DNA from: Clostridia bacterium
GTDB lineage: Bacteria; Bacillota; Clostridia; Christensenellales; Borkfalkiaceae
Reading direction: 5' to 3'
DNA: 53,158 bases
Assembly (NCBI GenBank): GCA_017463205.1
Contig: JAFTPQ010000065.1
Coordinates: 1 to 53,158 of the forward strand
The first letter of the stretch is position 1. Every line of letters starts with the position of its first letter. Under the pieces are notes generated by a model. That model saw nothing but the letters and a program-made list of their open reading frames with translations, searched no databases and was not told where the DNA came from. Shown here in pieces: positions 34,617 through 43,337 of the stretch. The translations under genes and the position numbers were made by a program.

Positions 34617-36119
34617 TTATTGATCGTTATGCTCGTCCGAATTCTTTTTCATAAAGAAATCGACAAAACGAGGACGGTGTTTTCTGTCGCTGTACTCCGT
34701 TTTGGACGCAGACGTGTCGGGAATCGGATCGTCCGGTTCGAACGACATCGGCTGTTGAGGCGCGATCGGTTGTTCTTGTTCCGCTTGCGGATAATTCATC
34801 GGCGCGCCGTAAGGCGTTGCAGGCGCATACGGTTGCTGTTGCTGAGGCATATACGGCGATTGCGTTGCCCCACCGTACGGAGACGTAGAATAGCCGTTAT
34901 TGGCATACGATTGTTGCATCGGCGCATTGTATGCGTTTCTCGGCTGATATTGCCCGTTCATATCGTTTTGAGGATAATACGGTGCGTTTTGTTCTCCGCC
35001 TTGAGGACCGCTCATACGGTCGTAATAAGCGTAATTGATCCGTTTGGAAAGATCGGACGCCTTTTGCGTTGCCGTCGCTCTGTCCATATTCCCCGTAGGA
35101 TGCCCGTCGTTAAAACCCGTCGCAATGATCACGACTTCCACTTCATCCGACATATTTTCGTCTATGCAAGCCCCGAAAATGAGATTTGCCGAATAATCGA
35201 TGATCCCTCTCACCAAATCGGATGCCACAGCCACTTCGTCAAACGTTAGATCTTTGCCGCCGATTACGTTTAAAATAACCGAACTCGCCCCCTCGATGGT
35301 CGTGTTGAGCAACGGGCTGCAAACCGCGCAACGCACGGCATCGGAAATTCTCTTTTCCCCTTTTGCAACGCCGATACCCATATGCGCAAGACCTTTCCCT
35401 TTCAACGTCGTTTTTACGTCGGCAAAGTCCAAATTGATCAACGAACTCTTTACGATCAATTCTGCGATCCCGCGAATCCCTTGGCGCAACACTTCGTCCG
35501 CCACTTTCAAAGCGTCCGTAAACGACGTTCCCTTGGGAACGACTTGCTGAATTTTATCATTGGGAATGGTAATGATCGCATCCACGAATTTTGCAAGTTC
35601 TTCCACGCCGGCAAGCGCATTATCCATTCTGCGTTTCGCTTCAAACGTAAACGGCAACGTTACGACGGCGATCGTCAATATTTTCATATCTTTTGCAAGT
35701 TTTGCGATCACAGGCGCTGCGCCCGTACCCGTTCCGCCGCCCATACCTGCCGCGATAAACAGCAAATCGGTATCTTTTAATGCGTTTTGCAGAGCGTCTT
35801 TATTCTCCTCCGCAGCCGCTCTGCCCACCGTGGGATCTGCGCCTGCGCCCAATCCTTTCGTCAATTTCACGCCGATTTGAACGCGATTTCTCGCTTTAGA
35901 ACGCGCCAACGCTTGATTGTCCGTATTGACAACGATATATTCCGCGCTTTTCAAACCCGATTCGATCAATCTGTCCACCGCGTTGTTCCCCGCGCCGCCG
36001 ACGCCGATCACTTTTATTTTGGCTACGCCCGATAAATTGTTTCCCTCGGGAACAGGCGCCGCTTCGGGCGGCTGATAGCCGTATTGCGCATATTTTTTGT
36101 CTTCACCGTAATCGATCAT
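34617..36119 (-). CDS. ftsZ: Cell division protein FtsZ
   Basis: Tubulin-like GTPase that forms the division ring. The 500-residue protein has a 30-residue N-terminal extension, then the GTPase core (GVGGAGNNAVDR at 40-50; tubulin signature GMGGGTGTGA at 126-135; NLDFADV in the T7-loop region), ending near residue 350. A Pro/Gln/Tyr/Asn-rich disordered linker of about 130 residues follows and leads to a conserved-looking tail RPRFVDFFMKKN, the likely docking peptide for FtsA and other partners. It is longer than the usual 360-400 because of the linker. Its start overlaps the ftsA-like stop by four bases (ATGA). Confidence 0.97.
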   Translation of the reverse strand: MIDYGEDKKYAQYGYQPPEAAPVPEGNNLSGVAKIKVIGVGGAGNNAVDRLIESGLKSAEYIVVNTDNQALARSKARNRVQIGVKLTKGLGAGADPTVGRAAAEENKDALQNALKDTDLLFIAAGMGGGTGTGAAPVIAKLAKDMKILTIAVVTLPFTFEAKRRMDNALAGVEELAKFVDAIITIPNDKIQQVVPKGTSFTDALKVADEVLRQGIRGIAELIVKSSLINLDFADVKTTLKGKGLAHMGIGVAKGEKRISDAVRCAVCSPLLNTTIEGASSVILNVIGGKDLTFDEVAVASDLVRGIIDYSANLIFGACIDENMSDEVEVVIIATGFNDGHPTGNMDRATATQKASDLSKRINYAYYDRMSGPQGGEQNAPYYPQNDMNGQYQPRNAYNAPMQQSYANNGYSTSPYGGATQSPYMPQQQQPYAPATPYGAPMNYPQAEQEQPIAPQQPMSFEPDDPIPDTSASKTEYSDRKHRPRFVDFFMKKNSDEHNDQ

Positions 36120-37306
36120 TTCTTTTTTCCTCCGATATTGTTAAATAATCTGTGTAGCCAACCGCTTTTTGTCGCATCGGACAACGCCATATCCAACAGC
36201 GATATCCTTGCCGAATACATTGGCTTATCATAATAAGGCAGATCCGGATACACAATTTCCGTCAACCGACACAATTGTTGAGAAAGATGCTCCGTTGCGC
36301 CTTTTATATAACTGATTCCTTCCCCCGTGATGCTAAGGGGGTTCACCGTCAGCCCCGTCGTGTTTTTTTCTCGATAGTGTTTGTTGAAAAACCGCTCGAC
36401 TTCTTCACACAACACGTCTAACTCGCTTTTGATAATTTCATTGATATCTTGTAAACGGAAAGATGCGTTTGCCCATTCGCTTGTCCACATCTGGTCTTCG
36501 GGGATCACGCCGCGATATACGCGCGTCGTAGACAAAATTTCTTCCGCCACATAAAAATCGACGTCCAAGCGCACCATCAATTCCGCAATAATTTTCCCGA
36601 CGCCGCAATCAAACGATTGTTCGTGTACGATCCCGTTGCCGTAAACTACGGAAATAGACGTCGTTAAAAAACCGATATCCAATAAAAAAGCGTAGCCTTC
36701 CCGTTTCTTTTCCGACATCAAATATTGCGATTGCGCCAACGTTGACGGGATCAAATGTACTTTGGTGAAACTCAATGACATTAAGATCGAATCGATCAAA
36801 TCACAAAACGCATCCGACACGAAATAATAGCAAATCGCGCCTTTTAAAAGAGTTGTGGGAACTCCGTACAAATCGTTTACGGAAAAGCACTTCCGATTAT
36901 CCCCCAACGTAAAATACATATGCGACCGACGAATACATTTGCCTTGCGCCAACAGTTCGTTTAAACCGCTTTCGTACAAAGCGTCTACGTCCTGCGCCGT
37001 GATCTTCCGTTTGGAAGGATACGAATTGGTGTGCCCCTTGGTATACAAAGACACAAAACCTGTGGGAACGCCTACGTACACTTCGTCCACCGTCCCCTCG
37101 TAATTTTGCCTTACCGAAGTAACGGAAACGCTGATCGCACGGCGCAACGAATCTTCATCGTGAAACCCTTCTTTTATGGAAAAACCTTCATAACGCTCGC
37201 TGTGGCTACCCTTAAAAACGAACGTGCCGTTGACCCCTTTCGAGCCGATCAAAAAGGTCACTTCATCCGACCGTATATCCAAAATTGCCACGCTTTCGTT
37301 TTTCAT
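36116..37306 (-). CDS. ftsA: Divergent FtsA-like division protein (actin/Hsp70 fold)
   Basis: In most bacteria FtsA anchors FtsZ to the membrane. This 396-residue protein sits directly before ftsZ with an ATGA overlap, in the expected position. The N-terminus AILDIRSDEVTFLIGSKG is a phosphate-1-like loop; the region VYVGVPTGFVSLY then LLDIGFLTTSISVVYGNG is a phosphate-2-like loop; the C-terminus SGWLHRLFNNIGG is an amphipathic helix like the FtsA membrane-targeting sequence. Overall identity to classical FtsA is low by eye, and usual motifs such as DxGTTK are altered. FtsA is the most likely assignment; an alternative is a related SHS2-domain pilus or division ATPase. It has its own promoter. 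Confidence 0.78.
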   Translation of the reverse strand: MKNESVAILDIRSDEVTFLIGSKGVNGTFVFKGSHSERYEGFSIKEGFHDEDSLRRAISVSVTSVRQNYEGTVDEVYVGVPTGFVSLYTKGHTNSYPSKRKITAQDVDALYESGLNELLAQGKCIRRSHMYFTLGDNRKCFSVNDLYGVPTTLLKGAICYYFVSDAFCDLIDSILMSLSFTKVHLIPSTLAQSQYLMSEKKREGYAFLLDIGFLTTSISVVYGNGIVHEQSFDCGVGKIIAELMVRLDVDFYVAEEILSTTRVYRGVIPEDQMWTSEWANASFRLQDINEIIKSELDVLCEEVERFFNKHYREKNTTGLTVNPLSITGEGISYIKGATEHLSQQLCRLTEIVYPDLPYYDKPMYSARISLLDMALSDATKSGWLHRLFNNIGGKKK

Positions 37307-37372
37307 AGTTCCCTCTTTCGTTTCGCTGACGTAAATCCGCTTATAAAAACAAATTTCCTTTTACTATCTTTA

Positions 37373-37401
37373 ATTATAAACGATTTCTTGCAAAATGTCA
37401 A
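37373..37401 (-). promoter_or_regulatory. Promoter for ftsA-ftsZ
   Basis: TTGACA, 17 bp, TATAAT on the minus strand, about 65 bases upstream of the ftsA-like start and just after the ftsQ terminator, so ftsA-ftsZ form their own unit. Confidence 0.85.
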
Positions 37402-37420
37402 TAGTTAAAAGGAAAAAAAT

Positions 37421-37448
37421 CAAGAAAAAACACGCAAAAATGCGTGTT
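37421..37448 (-). terminator. Intrinsic terminator after ftsQ
   Basis: Arms AACACGCA/TGCGTGTT around a TTTT loop, followed on the minus strand by TTTTCTTG. It ends the mraZ-to-ftsQ direction of transcription. Confidence 0.85.
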
Positions 37449-37470
37449 CTTTTTCATATATTCGTTTTTA

Positions 37471-38280
37471 TCACGAGAAAACGTCAAACTCATCTTCCTG
37501 CGAATACGTGGCGATCGTCACGCCGCTCTGTCCGGAAACGGCGATCCGTCCCTCCATACGCTGTACGTCCGTAAGCGAAAGATACTTTTCAAAAGCCGTC
37601 TTCGCTTTGTCTTCCGCATAATCCGCCACATTGCGTACGTATATTTTTACGCCTTCTTGCGTATTGACCCGTATCATCGTGTCCGATTCGTCCGACGTCA
37701 TACGAAGCACTTCGATCGAAACTACGTTGCGGCGAATACCGCCCAACAACTCGTCTGCCTTTTCGCAAAAGCGCAACAACGGCGCAACCAATCCGTCGCC
37801 CAACAAAGTTTCCCCTTGTTTTCCCGTTACGGTCAAGCCTTTAATCAGCAAATTGTTTGCTCCGTCAAAACGGTTTTCATAGGAATTGCGAATTCCCAAC
37901 ACCACACCGTCTTTGCTTACGATATAATAGGCGTTTTCCGTTTCCGCCGCAGGTACGGCAAACATTTCCTTATCTTCCGTCACTTTCACAACGATCAAAT
38001 TGGGATACACTTTCTTAAAAGACGTCATACGGAAATAGGGAAACTCTTTCATAATCTCCTCCGCTTCCGCCTTTTTTACGGAAAACGTGCTTTGCTTTTC
38101 ATACGCTTTTTGCAAACGCTGTTGCAGCTCCGCAGTTTCCTCTTTTGCCGCCGCCGAAATGACGGTCGGTTTCAACGTGACCTCATCGATCCGATAGACG
38201 CTGCTGACGCCGAGCAGCGCCGCAGATAAAAACACCAGACAAGTTAATAGGATCACCAATACCGTATTCTTTCGTTTCAT
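37471..38280 (-). CDS. ftsQ: Cell division protein FtsQ/DivIB
   Basis: Bitopic membrane protein of the FtsQ-FtsL-FtsB complex that controls septal wall synthesis. From the ATG at 38280 it is 269 residues: a short basic cytoplasmic start (MKRKNT), one membrane helix (about residues 6-28), a POTRA-like domain and a beta domain (about 60-250). Similarity to FtsQ is weak, as usual in this family, and the call rests on topology and on position between murA and ftsA. The start at 38280 is preferred because AAGAGG lies six bases upstream; a TTG at 38316 would add 12 residues without a ribosome site. Confidence 0.82.
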   Translation of the reverse strand: MKRKNTVLVILLTCLVFLSAALLGVSSVYRIDEVTLKPTVISAAAKEETAELQQRLQKAYEKQSTFSVKKAEAEEIMKEFPYFRMTSFKKVYPNLIVVKVTEDKEMFAVPAAETENAYYIVSKDGVVLGIRNSYENRFDGANNLLIKGLTVTGKQGETLLGDGLVAPLLRFCEKADELLGGIRRNVVSIEVLRMTSDESDTMIRVNTQEGVKIYVRNVADYAEDKAKTAFEKYLSLTDVQRMEGRIAVSGQSGVTIATYSQEDEFDVFS

Positions 38281-38325
38281 TTCATTCCTCTTTTGTTTTT
38301 CCAAAATTTTACGCAACGTAGCCGT

Positions 38326-39582
38326 TTAAATTTTTACACGTTTGATCTTCGCGCCCAATTTTTTCAGTTTGCCTTCAAAATCCGCATAACCGCGATCGAT
38401 ATGGGACAGATCGATAACATTGCTCTGTCCTTCCGCTTTCAGCGCAGCGATCACCAACGCCGCGCCGCCGCGAAGATCGCTCGCCGTCACGCTTGCTCCG
38501 TGCAATTTTTCCACGCCGCGGATCAAAGCCGCTCTGCCCCGCACGGTGATATCTGCGCCCATGCGTTTTAATTCCGCCGCATAGCGATAGCGCGTTTCAA
38601 ATAAATTCTCCACGACCAACGTCGAACCGCTCGCCGTCGTACATAACGCGGCATACTGCGCTTGCATATCCGTGGGGAATCCCGGGAAAGGCATCGTCTC
38701 CACAATGTCTACCGATTTCATCCGTCCGTTGCTCGTTAATAATATTTTATCATTTTTCGTATAGATTTTGCAACCGTTTTCACGCAGTTTATGTAAAAGT
38801 GCCGCAATATTTTCTGCGGGAACTCCGCTCATCTCGATCTCGCCGCCGCAAGTCGCTGCAGCAATCAGATACGTTCCCGCCTCTATCCTATCGCCTATCG
38901 GAGTGTATTCCACTCCGTGCAGGCGTTTCACGCCCTCGATCACGACCGTTCCCCCGCCTGCGCCGCGCACTTTTGCGCCCATCGCGTTTAAAAAACGTTG
39001 CAGATCGACGATCTCCGGTTCTTTCGCGGCGTTTCTAATCACCGTAATACCCTCCGCCTTCACTGCCGCGAGGATAATATTTTCCGTCGCGCCGACGCTG
39101 GGAAAATCAAGCAAAATTTCCGCGCCGACCAATTTATCCGCCACGCAATCGATATACCCGTCTTTTTCAATGATCTGCACGCCCAATCTTTTCAGCCCTG
39201 AAAGATGCAGATCGATGGGGCGCAACCCGATATCGCAACCGCCCGGATAGGAAATTTTCGCACGGTGAAAACGGGTCAACACCGATCCCAACATAAAAAC
39301 AGAAGAACGCAGTTCCTTGGTAAGCCGCGCTGGGATCTCATGGGAAACTGCGTTGGAACTGTCGATCGCGGCACACTCTTTTTGCCTTTTTATCTTACAA
39401 CCGACTTCGCCTAATATATGTATCATATTTTCCACGTCAACGATCGTCGGTATCCCGCGTATCTTCACTTGCTCATCTGTCAAAACTGCCGCGGCAAGCA
39501 ACGGTAGCACCGTGTTTTTGGCGCTCTGTAACGCCACGCAGCCATATAATTTTTCGCCGCCTTCTATCACATATTTATCCAT
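38326..39582 (-). CDS. murA: UDP-N-acetylglucosamine 1-carboxyvinyltransferase
   Basis: Commits UDP-GlcNAc to peptidoglycan by transfer of enolpyruvate from PEP; target of fosfomycin. The 418-residue protein has the active-site loop YPGGCDIGLRPIDLH with the catalytic, fosfomycin-sensitive Cys at 116. The N-terminal Lys-Asn pair (SAKNTVLPLL) is present. It lies between ftsW and ftsQ, where murG is usually found in dcw clusters. Confidence 0.97.
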   Translation of the reverse strand: MDKYVIEGGEKLYGCVALQSAKNTVLPLLAAAVLTDEQVKIRGIPTIVDVENMIHILGEVGCKIKRQKECAAIDSSNAVSHEIPARLTKELRSSVFMLGSVLTRFHRAKISYPGGCDIGLRPIDLHLSGLKRLGVQIIEKDGYIDCVADKLVGAEILLDFPSVGATENIILAAVKAEGITVIRNAAKEPEIVDLQRFLNAMGAKVRGAGGGTVVIEGVKRLHGVEYTPIGDRIEAGTYLIAAATCGGEIEMSGVPAENIAALLHKLRENGCKIYTKNDKILLTSNGRMKSVDIVETMPFPGFPTDMQAQYAALCTTASGSTLVVENLFETRYRYAAELKRMGADITVRGRAALIRGVEKLHGASVTASDLRGGAALVIAALKAEGQSNVIDLSHIDRGYADFEGKLKKLGAKIKRVKI

Positions 39583-39603
39583 ACGTCAAAGCTCCTTTCT
39601 GCT

Positions 39604-40989
39604 TTATTGTATGAATTTGCGTTTACGTTTTGTGTTTTTTTCTTTGGAATGCGATTCTTTTGTGTACGCCGAAACCGAATACAGCGTCCCCATCGACGAC
39701 ATCGTAATAATCAGCGACGTATTGCCCGAACTGATCAACGGCAACGGCAATCCCGTAGGCGGTATACTGCCGCTGACGACCAACGCATTGATCACCGTTT
39801 GTATTCCATACACCAGCGTAATGCCCGACGCCAACAAAAAAGAAAAAAAGTCTTCCGCTTTCGACGCTGCTTTGATCCCGCGGAAAATGAGGATCGCGCT
39901 GAAAAGAAACAACGCCGCAATACCGACAAAACCCAATTCTTCCCCGATGATCGAAAGAATAAAATCGCTTTCGGCAAAAGGCAAAAAACGGTATTTCTGA
40001 CGAGATCTGAACAACCCCGTTCCAAACCAACCGCCGTTTCCCAACGCGTACAGGGATTGTATCAATTGATACCCTTCCCCTCGCGGCGATTCCCACGGAT
40101 CGAGAAATGCGCTTAAACGGGATAAACGATAGGGTTCTGCGATGATGAGCGCGGGGACGGCAAGAAGCGCAGGAATAAATATCAGAAGGAAATGTTTTAT
40201 TTTCATGCCGCCCAAAAAAAGCATCGCCAGCATCAAAAGTCCCACGCACATCGTCACCGACATATTCGGTTCGATAATAATCAGCAAACATACCGCGCCC
40301 CCTGCCGCCAATACGGGCAATACTCCTTTTAACGTACGCATCTTGCCCATATTCTCCGACATATATGCCGATGAAAAGATGACAAAACCGTATTTGGCGA
40401 GTTCGGAAGGCTGGATCGTCACGCCGCCGACGCCGATCCAACGAGTCGCCCCGTAATTTGTCTTTCCCAACCCCGGCACAAAGACAAGCGTAAGCAGGAT
40501 AATCGGAAGAATTAACGCCACCCACCTGATTTTTTTGCCTTGCAACTTTCGGTGATCGAAACGGCAACAACATAACATCGCCGCCGTCCCCAAAACAAAT
40601 CCGATCGCTTGTTTTTTTACGAAATACCATTGATCGCCGTATTGCGTTTCCGCAACGTAACGACTGGCGGAATACACCGCCAATACTCCAAACGCCGATA
40701 AAAACAGCGTAAGGATCACGATCCAAACGTCACCTTTTACCTGTAAGGGATTATTCCGTTTCGGCGTCCAATCCTTCAAACCGTCCAACCGATCTACCGT
40801 CGTTAATACCGTCGTTGCAGTCAACGCCCTTGTCGTCTTCTCCGTCGGCGCTTCTTGTATTTTCTTTTGCGACAATTCGCCCGTTGTCAAATTCGGTTTC
40901 GGGTGGAACGTCTTCTTCCTCTCCTTTTTCTTCTGCGACGTCTTCTTCGGTTTCTTCCGTATCGGCAAACGTTCGAACGATCTCGACAA
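39604..40989 (-). CDS. ftsW: Lipid II polymerase of the SEDS family (FtsW/SpoVE)
   Basis: Membrane glycosyltransferase that polymerises glycan strands with its partner class B PBP. About ten membrane helices follow residue 85; SEDS hallmarks include the loop FLPFAESDFILSIIGEELG, YSASRYVA and SGIT near the end. The start is unclear. The frame is open back to 41028; the best-supported start is TTG at 40989, preceded six bases earlier by AGAGGTG, giving 461 residues. This N-terminus is strongly basic (KKPKKTSQKKKERKK) and is encoded inside murD in another frame for about 240 bases. A much later start just before the first helix would avoid the overlap but has a poorer ribosome site. The C-terminus is also basic (SKEKNTKRKRKFIQ). 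Confidence 0.93.
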   Translation of the reverse strand: MSRSFERLPIRKKPKKTSQKKKERKKTFHPKPNLTTGELSQKKIQEAPTEKTTRALTATTVLTTVDRLDGLKDWTPKRNNPLQVKGDVWIVILTLFLSAFGVLAVYSASRYVAETQYGDQWYFVKKQAIGFVLGTAAMLCCCRFDHRKLQGKKIRWVALILPIILLTLVFVPGLGKTNYGATRWIGVGGVTIQPSELAKYGFVIFSSAYMSENMGKMRTLKGVLPVLAAGGAVCLLIIIEPNMSVTMCVGLLMLAMLFLGGMKIKHFLLIFIPALLAVPALIIAEPYRLSRLSAFLDPWESPRGEGYQLIQSLYALGNGGWFGTGLFRSRQKYRFLPFAESDFILSIIGEELGFVGIAALFLFSAILIFRGIKAASKAEDFFSFLLASGITLVYGIQTVINALVVSGSIPPTGLPLPLISSGNTSLIITMSSMGTLYSVSAYTKESHSKEKNTKRKRKFIQ

Positions 40990-42301
40990 ATTTATCACCT
41001 CTTTCTTCATAGCTTGCAAACTCGTCAAAGCTTGCGCTGGCGGGGCTTAACAAAACCGTTTGCCCTTCTTTTCCTTTTAATGCCGCAACCCGAACGGCAA
41101 AATCGAACCCGTCGCACACCGTAACGGCCTGAAAATCGTTTTCCCGCGCGCTTTTTAACAATGCGTACCGATTTTCACCGTATAACACGGCGTGAACGAC
41201 TTTACTGTTGGATAACGTTGCGAACAGTTTTCGATAATCGTATCCTTTATTCTTTCCGCCCAACAACAAAACCGTTTCCGCTTTCATCGTTTGCACGGCT
41301 TTGATCGTTGCGTCTACGTTCGTCCCCTTCGAATCGTCGATATACGTAACGCCGCCAATCGTCGCAACCGTTTCGATGCGGTGTTTTATCCCTTTAAAAT
41401 CGGAAAGCGCAGAAACGATATCTTCCGTCTTGATACCCATAATTTTTGCCGCAGCGATCACAGCTAAGGCGTTTTGTACGTTATGTAAACCGACCATAGC
41501 CAGATCCTTGACAGACATAATACTCTCTTTCCCGAAATATAAATTTCCGTTTTCGTAAAACGCGCCGTTCACTCGTTCTTTCACGGAAAAATACAAGACG
41601 CGAGCTTTTGTTTTTTCCGCAAAACCGCGCACTGTGAGATCGTCGTAATTTAAAACGGCAAACTCTGTTTCCGAGCTGTTTTTCAGCAGTTTCGACTTTA
41701 AAAATATGTAATTTTCCATATTGTAATGGCGGTTTAAATGATCTTCCGATATATTGAGCACCACCGCAATATGCGGTCTTAACGAATTGAGCGTTTCCAA
41801 CTGAAAACTGGACACTTCCGCAACGGCGATCCCATCCGACGGCATATGGCAAAAATCAGCCATCGGCGTTCCGATGTTGCCGCAAGCATTTGCTGCGTAC
41901 CCCGCCCGTTTTAAAACGTCTTCGATCATCGAAACGGTCGTTGTCTTCCCGTTTGTTCCCGTTACGGCAATCACGGGACAACACATATATCTTGCCGCTA
42001 TTTCCATTTCCCCCAACACTGCCTTTCCGTTCCGTTTAAACGAGATCGCAATCGGATGATCAATGGGGATTCCGGGGCTCAAAACCAATGCGTCGCATAG
42101 TTCAGCCGCCTTTTCCAAATGTTCTTTCTTTATTCGCCTCGCCCCTTTTTCTTGTAACGCCACCGCCGTTTGTTCGATCCGCTCTCCCGTTAAATCGTCG
42201 TAAATATATACGGTTGCTTTCATTGATAACAGCAATTCGGCAACTGCTCGCCCAGAACGGGACAGCCCCAACACCAAAAATGTTTGTTTGGAAGGATACA
42301 T
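40751..42301 (-). CDS. murD: UDP-N-acetylmuramoylalanine-D-glutamate ligase with acidic C-terminal tail
   Basis: Adds D-Glu to UDP-MurNAc-L-Ala in the cytoplasm. The N-terminus FLVLGLSRSGRAVAE, ATP loop GTNGKTTTVSM and DDSKGTN motif identify MurD. The conserved core ends at about residue 445 (SPASASFDEFASYEERGDKFVEIVRTF), the normal end of MurD. The frame then continues for 71 codons with a very acidic tail (EETEEDVAEEKGEEED and on), overlapping the start of ftsW in another frame. The tail is unusual and may be real, or the frame may simply stay open because the same DNA codes for the basic FtsW N-terminus. Confidence 0.95.
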   Translation of the reverse strand: MYPSKQTFLVLGLSRSGRAVAELLLSMKATVYIYDDLTGERIEQTAVALQEKGARRIKKEHLEKAAELCDALVLSPGIPIDHPIAISFKRNGKAVLGEMEIAARYMCCPVIAVTGTNGKTTTVSMIEDVLKRAGYAANACGNIGTPMADFCHMPSDGIAVAEVSSFQLETLNSLRPHIAVVLNISEDHLNRHYNMENYIFLKSKLLKNSSETEFAVLNYDDLTVRGFAEKTKARVLYFSVKERVNGAFYENGNLYFGKESIMSVKDLAMVGLHNVQNALAVIAAAKIMGIKTEDIVSALSDFKGIKHRIETVATIGGVTYIDDSKGTNVDATIKAVQTMKAETVLLLGGKNKGYDYRKLFATLSNSKVVHAVLYGENRYALLKSARENDFQAVTVCDGFDFAVRVAALKGKEGQTVLLSPASASFDEFASYEERGDKFVEIVRTFADTEETEEDVAEEKGEEEDVPPETEFDNGRIVAKENTRSADGEDDKGVDCNDGINDGRSVGRFEGLDAETE

Positions 42302-42338
42302 TTTCCACCTCCGTTTTCTTTTATTTTTTACTATTATG

Positions 42339-43292
42339 TCACACAGATATTGTCACGCAGAGTAATCCCAACACCAGCGTGATCACAAAATATGCATACG
42401 AAATTTTACTTTCCGAATACCCTTTCATCTGAAAATGATGATGGATCGGCGCCATCAAAAACACTCGTTTTCCCTTTGTCGCTTTATAATATATGACTTG
42501 CACGATAACGGATATAACCGAAAAAACGAAAACGATCCCCACGGCAACAATATACAACGCATTACCCGAAAACAGCGCAATCGCCGCCGCAAAACCGCCC
42601 AACGCCAACGAGCCCGTATCTCCCATAAACACCGATGCAGGCGGGGCATTGAATAATAAATACGCGATCAACGCCCCCATCAAACACATCGACAAGGTCG
42701 CCAAAGTCGTATTTCCTTTTTGCAGAACGATCAAAACACCCAAAGTCGCAAAATACGGAACGCACGCGCCTGCCGCCAATCCGTCTAACCCGTCGGTCAA
42801 GTTTACCGCATTCACCGTCGCCACGAAGACAAACACCGACAAGGGCAATATCCACCCTCCGATCGACATCGACGTTTTAGCAAAGGGAATATTTAATACG
42901 GTCAAATCCGCTCGCTTGCAATAGATGCCCGCAAAAATCGCAACGATCAACTGAAAGGAAAATTTTTGCCACGCTTTCAAACCCAAATTCTGTCGATGTT
43001 TTTTCTTCATAAGATCGTCCAACAAGCCGATCACCATATACGATAATCCGATCGCCACCGCCAGAAGAAACGTTCTTTCGATCGATCGAACAAATAGGAT
43101 CGCCGTTAAAACCGCGGCCGTTATAAACGCAAGCCCTCCCATCGTTGGCGTGCCGCTTTTCTTTTTATGCTCTTTTACGTAAGAAAGTATGTTTTGCCCA
43201 GCTTTAAACCGCCGTAAAATCGGGATCGATAACGCGCAAAACAACAACGACACAAAAAACGCCGCAATCACGCAACCGATGTATAACTTCAT
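42339..43292 (-). CDS. mraY: Phospho-N-acetylmuramoyl-pentapeptide transferase
   Basis: Integral membrane enzyme that forms lipid I from UDP-MurNAc-pentapeptide and undecaprenyl phosphate. The 317-residue protein has about ten helices and the family motifs KSGTPTMGGL, LLDDLMKKKH (aspartate pair), NAVNLTDGLDG and the histidine-rich APIHHHFQ near the C-terminus. It lies between murE and murD with gaps of 37-45 bases; murF, usually next to it, is absent. Confidence 0.97.
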   Translation of the reverse strand: MKLYIGCVIAAFFVSLLFCALSIPILRRFKAGQNILSYVKEHKKKSGTPTMGGLAFITAAVLTAILFVRSIERTFLLAVAIGLSYMVIGLLDDLMKKKHRQNLGLKAWQKFSFQLIVAIFAGIYCKRADLTVLNIPFAKTSMSIGGWILPLSVFVFVATVNAVNLTDGLDGLAAGACVPYFATLGVLIVLQKGNTTLATLSMCLMGALIAYLLFNAPPASVFMGDTGSLALGGFAAAIALFSGNALYIVAVGIVFVFSVISVIVQVIYYKATKGKRVFLMAPIHHHFQMKGYSESKISYAYFVITLVLGLLCVTISV

Positions 43293-43337
43293 ATTGTATC
43301 CGCCTTTATTTGTGCTTTTCCATAGGAAAATTTGGGC

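Noticed and set aside
39623-40726. 367-codon minus-strand frame inside ftsW in another phase
   Set aside because: It overlaps the conserved membrane domain of FtsW over its full length and shows no domain of its own.
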